This document shows positions 35,529 to 43,940 of a DNA stretch of 64,000 nt, piece after piece. The stretch is from positions 37,661 to 101,660 of the forward strand of contig NZ_CAMJOS010000010.1 in the NCBI RefSeq assembly GCF_946407605.1, in the 5' to 3' direction. The notes below the pieces were generated by a model that ran no database searches, was not told the origin of the DNA, and saw nothing but the letters and a program-made list of their open reading frames with translations. The DNA comes from an uncultured Prevotella sp. (GTDB lineage Bacteria; Bacteroidota; Bacteroidia; Bacteroidales; Bacteroidaceae). The first letter of the stretch is position 1. Each line of letters starts with the position of its first letter. Position numbers and translations under genes: made by a program.

Positions 35529-37115
35529 ATGAAGAAACTGACAACTCTATTCTTGATGGCCGTGGGCTTGGAGGCCTCGGCCCAGACATTCACACAGTAC
35601 ACCACCACGGAGCAGCAGCCGTGGCAAACGAAAGGCAAGGTTTCGCTCGCCTCAAAAGCGAAGGCGCAGCCAATTCTTCACTCTTCACTCTTCACTCTTC
35701 ACTCAAAGCCCTTCAGGGCTTGGGGCACTTGTTTCAACGAGCTCGACCTTGATGCTATCCGTCTGTTGACGAAGGAGGAGCAAGAGAAGATAATGCATGA
35801 TATCTTCGCGCCTGACGGAGATCTGCGTTTTACCCGTGGACGACTGACGATGAATGCCAACGACTACAGTAGGGCTTGGTACTCGTGCGACACGGTGGCA
35901 GGCGACTTCGCACTGAAGTACTTCAATATCGAGCACGACAAGGCAAACGTCATCCAGCTTATCAAGATGGCGCAAAAGTGGCAGCCTGCCATGACTTTCT
36001 GGGTGTCGCCTTGGAGTCCGCCCTCGTGGATGAAAATAAATCAGGACTATTGTGTGGCCAGCTCGCCATATAACACACAGCCGAAGGAGAAAGACTATCT
36101 GCTCTTTGATGATGGCGGACAGCCAGACCCCAACGAGATGCAGTTCTTGGGAGAGCGCCAGGGACTGTTCCCTAAGAAACTGGCCTCACAGAACTACTTC
36201 ATCCAAGATCCACGTTACCTGCAGGCCTACGCCAACATGTTCTGCAAGTTCATTGAGCTCTATGCTGAGGAAAACATTCCCATCGACATGGTGATGTACC
36301 AGAACGAGGCCTACAGCTATACGCCTTATCCGGGCTGTGCATGGACGGCAGAAGGAACCATCAAGTTCAATAAGGACTATCTGGCACCTACGCTGAAAGA
36401 GAAGCACCCCGAGGTGAAGCTCTATGTAGGCACGTTCAATACCAACCGCCAAGATTACGTTGAAAAAATTGTCAGCGCACTCACTGCGCCAGCCAATTCT
36501 TGCGTCCCTTCGGTAGCAAGCGACCAGAGGTCGAGCGCTCAACTCTCAATTCTCAATTCTCAATTAATTGAGGGATTGGGCTTCCAATGGGAAGGTCGCG
36601 AGAACCTTGACTATATGCGCGAAATGCACCCCAACCTTCACATGATTAGCAGCGAGAGCGAGTGCGGCAACGGTCAGATGGACTGGCGTGCTGGCGAGCA
36701 CACCTTCTACCTGCTGCATGAGTACATCGGTCGTGGCTGCGACGAATATTACAACTGGAATTTCATACTTTGCGATCAGGGTCGCAGCGCTTGGGGCTGG
36801 AAGCAGAATGCCCTCGTGCAGGTAATCACCTCCCCTACAGGGGGAGGTCGGGAGGGGGCTACCTATCGCTATACTCCTGAGTACTACGCCTATAAGCACT
36901 TCTCGCATTTCGTGGAGCCTGGCAGCACCCTCCTTGCCTTCTATCCGATAAAAGACGGTCTGCAGGCCATCGTCTTCCAGCGTCCTGACGGCAAACGTGT
37001 TGTCATCTGCGGCAATACCAACAACGAGGCAAAGCCCCTCAGCATCCAGCTTGGCAAGAAATATCTGAACATAAATCTTGCTGCCCATTCCTTTAATACG
37101 TTTGTAGAGAAATAA
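35529..37115 (+). CDS. GH30-family glycoside hydrolase
   Basis: 528 residues from ATG at 35529, which starts a signal peptide ending A-S-A-Q. (Beta/alpha)8 barrel with MTFWVSPWSPPSWMKIN, acid/base Glu in MVMYQNEAYSYTPYPGCAW and nucleophile Glu in MISSESECGNGQ, then a beta-sandwich end. GH30 enzymes cut beta-glucans, xylans or glucosylceramide; specificity not assignable. Odd: three repeat-derived inserts, at residues about 48-59 ([11 protein letters not shown]), 320-347 (a two-hairpin element plus AATTCTC heptamers) and 432-444 (TSPTGGGREGA). All keep the frame and avoid catalytic motifs. One nucleotide separates it from the GH43 gene. Confidence 0.88.
   Translation: MKKLTTLFLMAVGLEASAQTFTQYTTTEQQPWQTKGKVSLASKAKAQPILHSSLFTLHSKPFRAWGTCFNELDLDAIRLLTKEEQEKIMHDIFAPDGDLRFTRGRLTMNANDYSRAWYSCDTVAGDFALKYFNIEHDKANVIQLIKMAQKWQPAMTFWVSPWSPPSWMKINQDYCVASSPYNTQPKEKDYLLFDDGGQPDPNEMQFLGERQGLFPKKLASQNYFIQDPRYLQAYANMFCKFIELYAEENIPIDMVMYQNEAYSYTPYPGCAWTAEGTIKFNKDYLAPTLKEKHPEVKLYVGTFNTNRQDYVEKIVSALTAPANSCVPSVASDQRSSAQLSILNSQLIEGLGFQWEGRENLDYMREMHPNLHMISSESECGNGQMDWRAGEHTFYLLHEYIGRGCDEYYNWNFILCDQGRSAWGWKQNALVQVITSPTGGGREGATYRYTPEYYAYKHFSHFVEPGSTLLAFYPIKDGLQAIVFQRPDGKRVVICGNTNNEAKPLSIQLGKKYLNINLAAHSFNTFVEK
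35674..35706. repeat. CTTCACT heptamer array inside GH30 gene
   Basis: Four CTTCACT units in frame encoding [10 protein letters not shown], the same peptide as in the lipoprotein leader at 9180 and in GH2 at 48031. A TTCGCT...AGCGAA hairpin lies just upstream (35642-35662). Confidence 0.85.
36500..36570 (+). repeat. two-hairpin element plus AATTCTC heptamers inside GH30 gene
   Basis: The element at 36500-36538 follows AATTC: TTGC...GCAA, then CGACC-AGA-GGTCG, then AGCGC. AATTCTC units then run to 36565. Relative to the copy at 25813, both arms of the second stem changed together (CGAGC/GCTCG to CGACC/GGTCG). Confidence 0.85.
36829..36860 (+). repeat. CCTCCCC...GGGGAGG hairpin repeat inside GH30 gene
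   Basis: CCTCCCCT / AGGGGGAGG hairpin followed by TCGGGAGGGGGCT, in frame, encoding S-P-T-G-G-G-R-E-G-A. A different repeat type from the heptamers. Confidence 0.6.
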
Positions 37116-37116
37116 T

Positions 37117-39012
37117 ATGAAACGAATCGTTTTTTCTGTATTGGCAGTGGTGGTTAGCTTACAGGCTTCAGCACAAGAAATGTCTGGCTACCTCTTTGCC
37201 TATTTTGAGGGCAGTGGTGACACGAACCTGATGGAACAGTTGCATTTCGCGGTGAGCGAGGACGCACAGAACTGGTATGCGCTGAACGAGAACAGACCGA
37301 TAATAGCTTCTGACAGCATCAGCGAGAGTGGCGGCATCCGCGACCCGCATATCCTAAGAGGTGAGGACGGTTGCTACTATATCGTGGCAACGGACATGCA
37401 TGTGTTCGACCCGAAACAGGGGTGGGGGTCTAATCCTGGCATCGTGCTGCTGAAGTCGAAAGACCTCATTAATTGGACGCACGCGAAGATTAACCTCTCG
37501 AAGGACTGGAGCGAGCATTTCGGCGATGCCTACTGGGTGTGGGCGCCGCAGACCATCTACGACCGCAAGGCCCGGAAGTATATGATTTACTTTACCCTGC
37601 AGCGCAACGACCGCAAGACGCTCATCACCTACTATGCCTATGCCAACAAGGACTTCACGGCTTTCGAGAGCGAGCCGAAGGTGCTGTTTGAGGCGAAGTA
37701 TGGCTCGATAGACAACGACATCATCTACAAGGACGGTGTGTACCACCTTTTCTATAAAGGCAACACGAAGGATGCTAACGGCAAGGAATTCAAGAACGGC
37801 ATCCAACAGGCAACGTCTAAGAAGTTGACAGGACCATATAAGGAAGACTTCGAGTATATCGATGCCTATGCTGGTACGAGGACGCATGTGGAAGGTAGTG
37901 GCGTATTTAAATGTGGAGAGGAATATATTCTCATGTACGACCTCTATAGCTCTGGCCGCTACGAGTTCCAGCGGTCGAAGGACCTGAAGACGTTTACCAA
38001 GGAGCCGGAGTCGTTCCGCAAGGACTTCTTTCCCCGTCATGGTACGGTGATGTCGGTGACTGCCGACGAGCTGGAGCGCCTGCAGCAGAAATGGGGCTAT
38101 GTGCTGAAGCATGAGTTCGAGAGCAACGGCAACCCCATAATCCGCGACAAACATACTGCTGACCCCGCCGTATTGGTGGAGGGCGACACCCTCTGGCTCT
38201 TTGCTGGGCATGATGCCGCAGGCAACCAGTCGGGCTATGTGATGAAAGACTGGCTGCTCTATTCTACTACTGATATGAAGCATTGGACGGAATATCCCTC
38301 GCCCCTGCGTATCGACGATTTCAAGTGGGCCGACAGTAAGCAAGCCTACGCAGGACATGTGGCCCGTGGCAAGGATGGTCGCTACTACTGGTACGTCTCC
38401 ACCAACTGGTGTGGCATCGGCGTGGCTGTCAGCGACAAGATTACTGGTCCATACAAGGATGCACTCGGAAAACCCCTGCTCACCAACAAGGACTGCTTTG
38501 CCTCGAAACACAACTGGGCATGCATCGACCCAGCCATCCTCATTGACGATGACGGTACACCTTATATTATATGGGGCAATAAGGAGTGCTACTACGCCAA
38601 GTTGAAGGACAACATGATTGAGATTGATGGCGATATCCATCAGATTGACGTGCCTCGCTTCACCGAGGCCCCGTGGATGCACAAATATAAAGGTAAGTAT
38701 TACCTGACCTATGCCAGTGAGTGGCCCGAGAAGATTGCATACGCCGTTGCCGACCATATCGGTGGCCCCTACACCCCCATGGGCATCATCAGCGAGATAG
38801 CAGGCAACTCCAACACCACCCATCCCGCCATCGTCAGCTTCAAGGACCAGTGGCTCTTCTTTAGCCATAATGGTGGTCTGCCCGATGGCACCAGCTATAG
38901 CCGCAGCATTATTGCTGAGCCTATGAGCTATGACAAGGATGGAAAGATTAACGTCATTCCGCCTACTGCACAAGGCGCAATAGACGCTTTTTCTCAAAAA
39001 AAGATGCCTTAG
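37117..39012 (+). CDS. two-domain GH43-family glycoside hydrolase
   Basis: 631 residues with a signal peptide ending A-S-A-Q. Two five-bladed propellers are fused. Domain 1 (about 20-325) has GGIRDPHILRGEDGCYYIVA, YWVWAPQTIYD and a late VEGSGVFKCGEEYILMYD. Domain 2 (about 335-620) has TADPAVLVEGDTLWLFAGHD, CIDPAILIDDDGTPYIIWG and RFTEAPWMHKYKGKYYLTYA. Each contains the expected Asp base, Asp modulator and Glu acid of GH43, so both may be active. Typical activities are arabinofuranosidase or xylosidase on plant hemicellulose. Cotranscribed with the GH30 gene (1-nt gap), suggesting joint breakdown of a decorated xylan or similar. Confidence 0.88.
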   Translation: MKRIVFSVLAVVVSLQASAQEMSGYLFAYFEGSGDTNLMEQLHFAVSEDAQNWYALNENRPIIASDSISESGGIRDPHILRGEDGCYYIVATDMHVFDPKQGWGSNPGIVLLKSKDLINWTHAKINLSKDWSEHFGDAYWVWAPQTIYDRKARKYMIYFTLQRNDRKTLITYYAYANKDFTAFESEPKVLFEAKYGSIDNDIIYKDGVYHLFYKGNTKDANGKEFKNGIQQATSKKLTGPYKEDFEYIDAYAGTRTHVEGSGVFKCGEEYILMYDLYSSGRYEFQRSKDLKTFTKEPESFRKDFFPRHGTVMSVTADELERLQQKWGYVLKHEFESNGNPIIRDKHTADPAVLVEGDTLWLFAGHDAAGNQSGYVMKDWLLYSTTDMKHWTEYPSPLRIDDFKWADSKQAYAGHVARGKDGRYYWYVSTNWCGIGVAVSDKITGPYKDALGKPLLTNKDCFASKHNWACIDPAILIDDDGTPYIIWGNKECYYAKLKDNMIEIDGDIHQIDVPRFTEAPWMHKYKGKYYLTYASEWPEKIAYAVADHIGGPYTPMGIISEIAGNSNTTHPAIVSFKDQWLFFSHNGGLPDGTSYSRSIIAEPMSYDKDGKINVIPPTAQGAIDAFSQKKMP

Positions 39013-39076
39013 GGATATGATTCGTTGATTTTGGTCAACAAAAGAGGCTGTTTGCGCACACAATTGCCAAAAATCC

Positions 39077-39107
39077 ATTGTCGGATGAAAAAATCGCCGT
39101 ACCTTTG
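39077..39107 (+). promoter_or_regulatory. promoter of small secreted protein gene
   Basis: ATTG at 39077-39080, a 19-bp spacer, and TACCTTTG at 39100-39107. The ATG is at 39297, giving an unusually long leader of about 180 nt. Confidence 0.65.
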
Positions 39108-39296
39108 CATCGTCAAAAGGAACAAAAAGCCGCAACAAACGCTAAAAAATTCCTGGCGACAAGGATAACACAAACTAATAATAATTAAGGTAGGGGCCTT
39201 TGAAAGGTAAAAAGAAAAAAGTAACATTAATAAAAGGATAACAAACAAATTCAACCATTGCAGGCCCTGAGTAAAGAAAAGAAAGGAAAAAAGAGT

Positions 39297-39656
39297 ATGA
39301 AAAAGATTGTTTTGATGGTAGTTGCCATGTTCACGATGACTATGTCATTTGCTGAGAACGAGAACAACAGCGCAGTGAAGAGTGTAGAGGCCTACGATAT
39401 GACAGTCAATATGAGAAAGTTGGCCGTCGCACTCGACCTCACCTCAGACCAGATTGAGGCCGTGCAGGACATCCACACCGCTTTCTGCAACGACATGATG
39501 CTGGCAGCTTATGCCCACGCCGACGAGCGCAACGCTATGGTTGAGCAGGCCGTGAAGAAGGATGTTCGCTATATGCACTACATCCTGAACGAGAAGCAGT
39601 ACAAGACTTACCTGCTGCTGCTTAACACCACTCTGAAGAACCGTGGACTGAAATAA
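39297..39656 (+). CDS. small secreted LTxxQ-like protein
   Basis: 119 residues from ATG at 39297. Signal peptide MKKIVLMVVAMFTMTMSFA, then an all-helical acidic domain. The segment ALDLTSDQIEAVQDIHTAFC carries an L-T-x-x-Q motif like Spy/CpxP periplasmic chaperones, and the end LNEKQYKTYLLLLNTTLKNR is amphipathic. Resemblance to Spy/CpxP is weak and function is unknown. The long leader and strong terminator suggest a stand-alone, well-expressed gene. Confidence 0.7.
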   Translation: MKKIVLMVVAMFTMTMSFAENENNSAVKSVEAYDMTVNMRKLAVALDLTSDQIEAVQDIHTAFCNDMMLAAYAHADERNAMVEQAVKKDVRYMHYILNEKQYKTYLLLLNTTLKNRGLK

Positions 39657-39687
39657 GAAGGGTTAATAATAATATTGTAAATAAAGG

Positions 39688-39723
39688 GTGGACGCAAGAT
39701 TGCTTGCGGCCACTCTTTTTTTT
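39688..39723 (+). terminator. terminator of small secreted protein gene
   Basis: GTGG-CGCAAG / CTTGCG-CCAC stem with a short loop followed by TCTTTTTTTT. Confidence 0.9.
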
Positions 39724-39790
39724 GTGTCCCAAATTTTTGTTTGTTCATCTTTTTCGCCTTGCGCGTGCTGTTGGTTTGGAAACAATTGTG

Positions 39791-39798
39791 TATCTTTG
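39791..39798 (+). promoter_or_regulatory. -7 element of CE1-like esterase gene
   Basis: TATCTTTG, 26 bp before the start codon. Confidence 0.7.
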
Positions 39799-39823
39799 CA
39801 CCACGATAACTAAATACACCATT

Positions 39824-41584
39824 ATGAAACAAACCATCATCTTTCTGCTCCTGATGATTGCAGGAGTGACGTCGGTAAAGGCCGACAACATCACCGTCAA
39901 CGGCACCAGCCGCTCCTACAACGTTATTGTACCAAGTAACCTGGGAGAGGGTAGGCCGCTGCTCATCTTCTGTCATGGCTACAACCAGGATGCCAACTGG
40001 ATGCAGAACAGCGAGTTCAAAAACGACCAGGTGAGCATGGAGGCTGTGTGCGACACGGCTAAGTTCGTGTGTGTCTTCCCCAACGGCATCGACAAGGCGT
40101 GGGATACTGGCGGCGACCGCGACATCAACTTTATCAAGGCCATTATCGAGAAGATGGTGACGCAGCACAATATTGACCGCAACCGCGTTTATCTGGGTGG
40201 TTTCTCCATGGGCGGCATGCTGACCTACAACGCCATTAACAAGATGTCCGACCAGATTGCGGCCTTCGTGTCGTGCAGCGGTCCGGCAGTGGTGACGCCC
40301 AAGGCAGGTCTGCGCCCCATCCCCCTGTTGCATATCCAGGGCACGGCCGACAACTGGAGTGGTGTGCAGCCTGCGCTCAACCCCTGGATCAATCACAACG
40401 GCTGCTCTACCACCGACCGTGTCATCAGCAACTACAACGGCTTCAGCGGTGCCAAACTCCATATCTGGGGACCAGGCAATGACGGCGTCGAGGTGCGCCT
40501 CATAGAGCTCAAGGACAAAGGCCACTGGATCTGTAAGGAGAAAGAGGTATATACAGGTAAGGAGATATGGAATTTCTGCAAGAACTACTCGCTCAACAAG
40601 ACCACGCCCAACGTCAAGATCTCTTCTCCCACCACAGGCGGCCGATACATCAGCTTTGGCCCTCAGGGCGCTGTCACCTTCCCCGATATCACCATCACCG
40701 CCCAGGCCGACGACCCTAACGGCACGGTAGAGAAGGTGGAGTTCTTCGACGGCACTACGCTGATTGCCACCTGTACTGCCAAGCCTTATAAGACTACGCT
40801 GACACCCACCAAGACAGGCAAGCACACGCTGAAGGCGGTGGCTACCGACAACGACGGCGAGACCAGCACCGCCAGTGTTGAGGTGACGCTGGCAGCCCCC
40901 TCGTCGTTCACCATCTCGTCCGACATCAAGGAGGCCAACGCCATCCCTGCCGGATGGACCACCTACGACAGCAGCGAGAAGCGCACAGGTTATAGCAGCG
41001 GCTACTCGTCGGGCTGTCGCGTGCTGCAGTTCACGGGTTCTACCAAGGGCTTCAACTATGGCCTCTATATCCGCAATATCAACGGACGTGCACGTCAGGG
41101 CTATGCCAAGTACGGCAACAGCGACGCAGGCACCATGCTCAGTCTCGCCCCTGGTCACTACACGCTGAAATACAAGGTGTGCAACTGGAATATGGCCGAC
41201 TTTGGCGAGGTAGAGGTGCGCATCGAGAAGCGCACGGGCGGCACCGTCATCGCCAGTCAGACCTATACGCCCGACATCAACATCGGCAATGTGGCATCCA
41301 ATAAATTCAACAGTCCTGCACTGCAGACCCTCGAGTTCGACGTCACCGAGCAGGGCAACTATGTCATCGCCTTCTACTGCGCCGCTGCCGAGTGGAGCGA
41401 CTGCATCATTGGTCAGCTCAGTCTGGCCGCAAACAGCTTTGTTGCCACAGGCCTTGGCCACGCAGCCACCACCGATGCTGCCAAGACGTCTGACGTCTGG
41501 TACTCGCTCGATGGTCGTCGTATTGAAACTATCACTAAACCAGGACTTTACATCAGCAACGGAAAGATTGTCCTCAAGAAATAA
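39824..41584 (+). CDS. secreted CE1-like esterase (feruloyl/PHB-depolymerase type)
   Basis: 586 residues from ATG at 39824, a signal peptide start. Residues about 25-250 are an alpha/beta hydrolase of the CE1/LpqC type: PLLIFCHGYNQDANWM, VFPNGIDKAWD, nucleophile Ser in VYLGGFSMGGMLTYN, LLHIQGTADNW and a late His in KDKGHWI. Next is an Ig-like domain (about 265-365, VTFPDITITAQADDPNG, TVEKVEFFDG), a carbohydrate-binding-like beta-sandwich, and a C-terminal tail (VWYSLDGRRIETITKPGLYI then SNGKIVLKK) resembling type IX secretion signals. Likely removes ferulate or acetyl groups from plant cell wall, fitting the nearby GH30/GH43. Confidence 0.87.
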   Translation: MKQTIIFLLLMIAGVTSVKADNITVNGTSRSYNVIVPSNLGEGRPLLIFCHGYNQDANWMQNSEFKNDQVSMEAVCDTAKFVCVFPNGIDKAWDTGGDRDINFIKAIIEKMVTQHNIDRNRVYLGGFSMGGMLTYNAINKMSDQIAAFVSCSGPAVVTPKAGLRPIPLLHIQGTADNWSGVQPALNPWINHNGCSTTDRVISNYNGFSGAKLHIWGPGNDGVEVRLIELKDKGHWICKEKEVYTGKEIWNFCKNYSLNKTTPNVKISSPTTGGRYISFGPQGAVTFPDITITAQADDPNGTVEKVEFFDGTTLIATCTAKPYKTTLTPTKTGKHTLKAVATDNDGETSTASVEVTLAAPSSFTISSDIKEANAIPAGWTTYDSSEKRTGYSSGYSSGCRVLQFTGSTKGFNYGLYIRNINGRARQGYAKYGNSDAGTMLSLAPGHYTLKYKVCNWNMADFGEVEVRIEKRTGGTVIASQTYTPDINIGNVASNKFNSPALQTLEFDVTEQGNYVIAFYCAAAEWSDCIIGQLSLAANSFVATGLGHAATTDAAKTSDVWYSLDGRRIETITKPGLYISNGKIVLKK

Positions 41585-41615
41585 CACCCAAAAGGGTAGG
41601 GCATCCCATTCAGTC

Positions 41616-41654
41616 ATACGCCGACTCAGACACTCTGGGCCGGCGTATTATTTT
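41616..41654 (+). terminator. terminator of CE1-like esterase gene
   Basis: ATACGCCG / CGGCGTAT stem with a 17-nt loop followed by TATTTT. Confidence 0.8.
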
Positions 41655-41708
41655 CGGGTGTGACACAAAAAAGCCTCTGAATCTTTTTCGTGTTTTAATT
41701 ATATTTAT

Positions 41709-41716
41709 TACCTTTG
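41709..41716 (+). promoter_or_regulatory. -7 element of thrS
   Basis: TACCTTTG, 32 bp before the ATG. The leader is too short for a T-box or operator arm. Confidence 0.75.
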
Positions 41717-41748
41717 CAGCCGCTTAAACTTACACATATATTGTAGAT

Positions 41749-43695
41749 ATGGAAATAAAAATTACTTTTCCGGACGGATCTGTTCGCTCGTATGAGCAGG
41801 GCGTTACCGGACTTCAGATTGCCGAGAGCATTTCGCCGGCTCTGGCACGCAGCGTAGTAGCTTGCGGCGTGAATGGCGAAACGGTGGAGTTGAACCGTCC
41901 TATCAATGAGGACGCTAAGATCGAGCTCTATAAGTTTGAGGACGAGCAGGGTAAGCACACATTCTGGCACACCTCTGCCCACCTGCTGGCTGAAGCACTC
42001 CAAGAGTTGTATCCTGGCATTCAGTTCGGCTTCGGTCCTGCTGTAGAGAGCGGTTTCTTCTATGATGTGCTGCTGCCCAACGGCGAGAGCATCAAGGAGA
42101 GCGATTTCCCCACCATCGAGAACAAGATGCGTGAACTGGCCTCAAAGAAGGAGCCTGTCGTTCGCAAGGAAGTGGCTAAGGCCGACGCTCTGAAAGAGTT
42201 TGCTGCCGACGGTCAGACCTATAAGTGCGAGCACATCGAGCAGGACCTCGAGGATGGCACTATCACCACCTATACCCAGGGTAATTTCACCGACCTCTGC
42301 CGTGGTCCTCACCTCGTCGATACTGGCGAGATCAAGGCCATCAAGCTCACCTCTGTCGCTGGTGCCTTCTGGCGTGGCGATGCCACCCGTGAGCAGATGC
42401 AGCGTCTCTATGGTATCTCATTCCCCAAGAAGAAGATGCTCGACGAGTATCTCGTGATGTTGGAGGAGGCTAAGAAACGCGACCACCGTAAGATTGGTAA
42501 AGAGATGGAGCTCTTCATGTTCTCTGACAAGGTTGGTAAGGGTCTGCCCATCTGGCTGCCCAAGGGCACCGACATGCGTTTGCGCCTGCAGGACCACCTG
42601 CGCAAGGTACAGAAGCGCTACGGCTATCAGGAGGTCATCACCCCGCATATCGGCTCCAAGAACCTCTACGTCACCTCTGGTCACTGGGATCACTACGGCA
42701 AGGACTCGTTCCAGCCTATCCACACCCCCGAGGAAGACGAAGAGTACATGCTGAAGCCCATGAACTGTCCTCACCACTGTGAGATCTTCGCTTGGAAGCC
42801 CCGTTCATATAAGGACCTGCCCCTGCGTATTGCAGAGTTCGGTACCGTCTATCGCTATGAGCAGAGCGGCGAGCTCCACGGACTCACCCGTGTACGTTCG
42901 TTCACTCAGGACGATGCCCACCTGTTCTGTCGTCCCGACCAGGTCAAGCAGGAGTTCCTCAACGTCATGGATATCATCAACGTCGTGCTCTCAGCCTTCG
43001 GATTCAACTTCGAGGCACAGATCTCTCTGCGCGATCCTAACAACCACGAGAAGTACGTAGGTAGCGACGAAGACTGGGCACTGGCCGAGAAAGCCATCCA
43101 GGAGGCATGCGCCGAGAAGGGACTGCCCGCTAAGGTAGAATATGGCGAGGCCGCCTTCTATGGTCCTAAGCTCGACTTCATGATCAAGGACGCCATCGGC
43201 CGTCGCTGGCAGCTGGGTACCATCCAGGTGGACTACAACCTGCCTAAGCGCTTCCAGTTGGAATATACCGACGAGGACAACCAGAAGAAGACGCCTGTGA
43301 TGATTCACCGTGCACCCTTCGGCTCTATGGAGCGTTTCACCGCCGTGCTCATCGAGCATACCAGCGGTCACTTCCCCCTCTGGCTCACCCCCGATCAGGT
43401 CGTGGTGCTGCCCCTGTCCGAGAAGTACAACGACTATGCCAAGAAGGTGCTCGACCAGTTCAGCGAGCAGGGCGTGCGTGGCTCTATCGACCTGCGCAAC
43501 GAGAAGCTCGGTCGCAAGATCCGCGACAACGAGCTGAAGCGCATCCCCTACATGGTCATCGTAGGCGAGAAGGAAGAGGCCGAGGGTCTCGTCTCTATGC
43601 GTCAGCAGGGTGGTGGCGAGCAGGCCACCATGACCATCCAGCAGTTCATCGACAAGATCAACGCCGAGGTGGCCGAACAGACCAAGAACTTCTAA
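41749..43695 (+). CDS. thrS: threonyl-tRNA synthetase
   Basis: 648 residues, normal length. Charges tRNA-Thr. Order: N-terminal TGS domain (1-60), editing domain with [11 protein letters not shown] (about 66-76) and [10 protein letters not shown], class II catalytic core with NCPHHCEIF (zinc Cys), [20 protein letters not shown], then [15 protein letters not shown], and [20 protein letters not shown]. The anticodon domain is at about 540-640 ([20 protein letters not shown]). Ends with its own strong terminator. In many Bacteroidetes thrS is followed by infC-rpmI-rplT; here a transposase gene follows. Confidence 0.97.
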   Translation: MEIKITFPDGSVRSYEQGVTGLQIAESISPALARSVVACGVNGETVELNRPINEDAKIELYKFEDEQGKHTFWHTSAHLLAEALQELYPGIQFGFGPAVESGFFYDVLLPNGESIKESDFPTIENKMRELASKKEPVVRKEVAKADALKEFAADGQTYKCEHIEQDLEDGTITTYTQGNFTDLCRGPHLVDTGEIKAIKLTSVAGAFWRGDATREQMQRLYGISFPKKKMLDEYLVMLEEAKKRDHRKIGKEMELFMFSDKVGKGLPIWLPKGTDMRLRLQDHLRKVQKRYGYQEVITPHIGSKNLYVTSGHWDHYGKDSFQPIHTPEEDEEYMLKPMNCPHHCEIFAWKPRSYKDLPLRIAEFGTVYRYEQSGELHGLTRVRSFTQDDAHLFCRPDQVKQEFLNVMDIINVVLSAFGFNFEAQISLRDPNNHEKYVGSDEDWALAEKAIQEACAEKGLPAKVEYGEAAFYGPKLDFMIKDAIGRRWQLGTIQVDYNLPKRFQLEYTDEDNQKKTPVMIHRAPFGSMERFTAVLIEHTSGHFPLWLTPDQVVVLPLSEKYNDYAKKVLDQFSEQGVRGSIDLRNEKLGRKIRDNELKRIPYMVIVGEKEEAEGLVSMRQQGGGEQATMTIQQFIDKINAEVAEQTKNF

Positions 43696-43746
43696 AAACG
43701 AATGGGGATTTAAGAAACGAATTATCCTAATTGATCCTAATTATCA

Positions 43747-43779
43747 AAAGCGCCGACTCATGGTCGGCGCTTTTTTTCT
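43747..43779 (+). terminator. terminator of thrS
   Basis: AAGCGCCGAC / GTCGGCGCTT stem with loop TCATG and seven Ts. Confidence 0.93.
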
Positions 43780-43837
43780 GTTATCCCATTACCTCGCCGT
43801 CCTTGATCTCCCGACCCACGATGATGCTCGGTCTAGG

Positions 43838-43851
43838 GCGATTCGAATCGC
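43838..43851. repeat. perfect 14-bp palindrome upstream of transposase
   Basis: GCGATTCGAATCGC reads the same on both strands. It lies 10 bp before the 40-bp tandem repeat and could be an operator or part of an element end. Confidence 0.55.
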
Positions 43852-43860
43852 GTTATTATC

Positions 43861-43940
43861 AGGAATTATTTGTATTTTTGCAAAAACAGCAGCAGATTTC
43901 AGGAATTATTTGTATTTTTGCAAAAACAGCAGCAGATATG
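43861..43940 (+). repeat. 40-bp direct tandem repeat carrying the transposase promoter and start
   Basis: Two copies differ only in the last four positions (TTTC versus TATG). Each holds a TATTTTTG box (43873-43880 and 43913-43920). The second copy ends with the transposase ATG (43938-43940). Confidence 0.85.

Noticed and set aside
37354..39138. Long minus-strand open frame (594 codons) opposite the GH43 gene
   Set aside because: The plus-strand frame has clear GH43 motifs, a signal peptide and an operon partner. The reverse frame has no recognisable domain and is open only because of the codon pattern.
39608..41617. Long minus-strand open frame (669 codons) opposite the CE1-like gene
   Set aside because: The plus strand encodes a recognisable esterase with promoter and terminator. 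The reverse frame crosses both of the latter and shows no family features.
41717..41748. T-box or ThrS-type translational operator before thrS
   Set aside because: The leader is only about 25-30 nt and shows no tRNA-like or T-box fold.
43731..43937. Upstream extension of the transposase to 461 residues
   Set aside because: It would start within the thrS terminator and translate the 40-bp repeat twice; the ATG at 43938 gives a normal Y1 transposase N-terminus.
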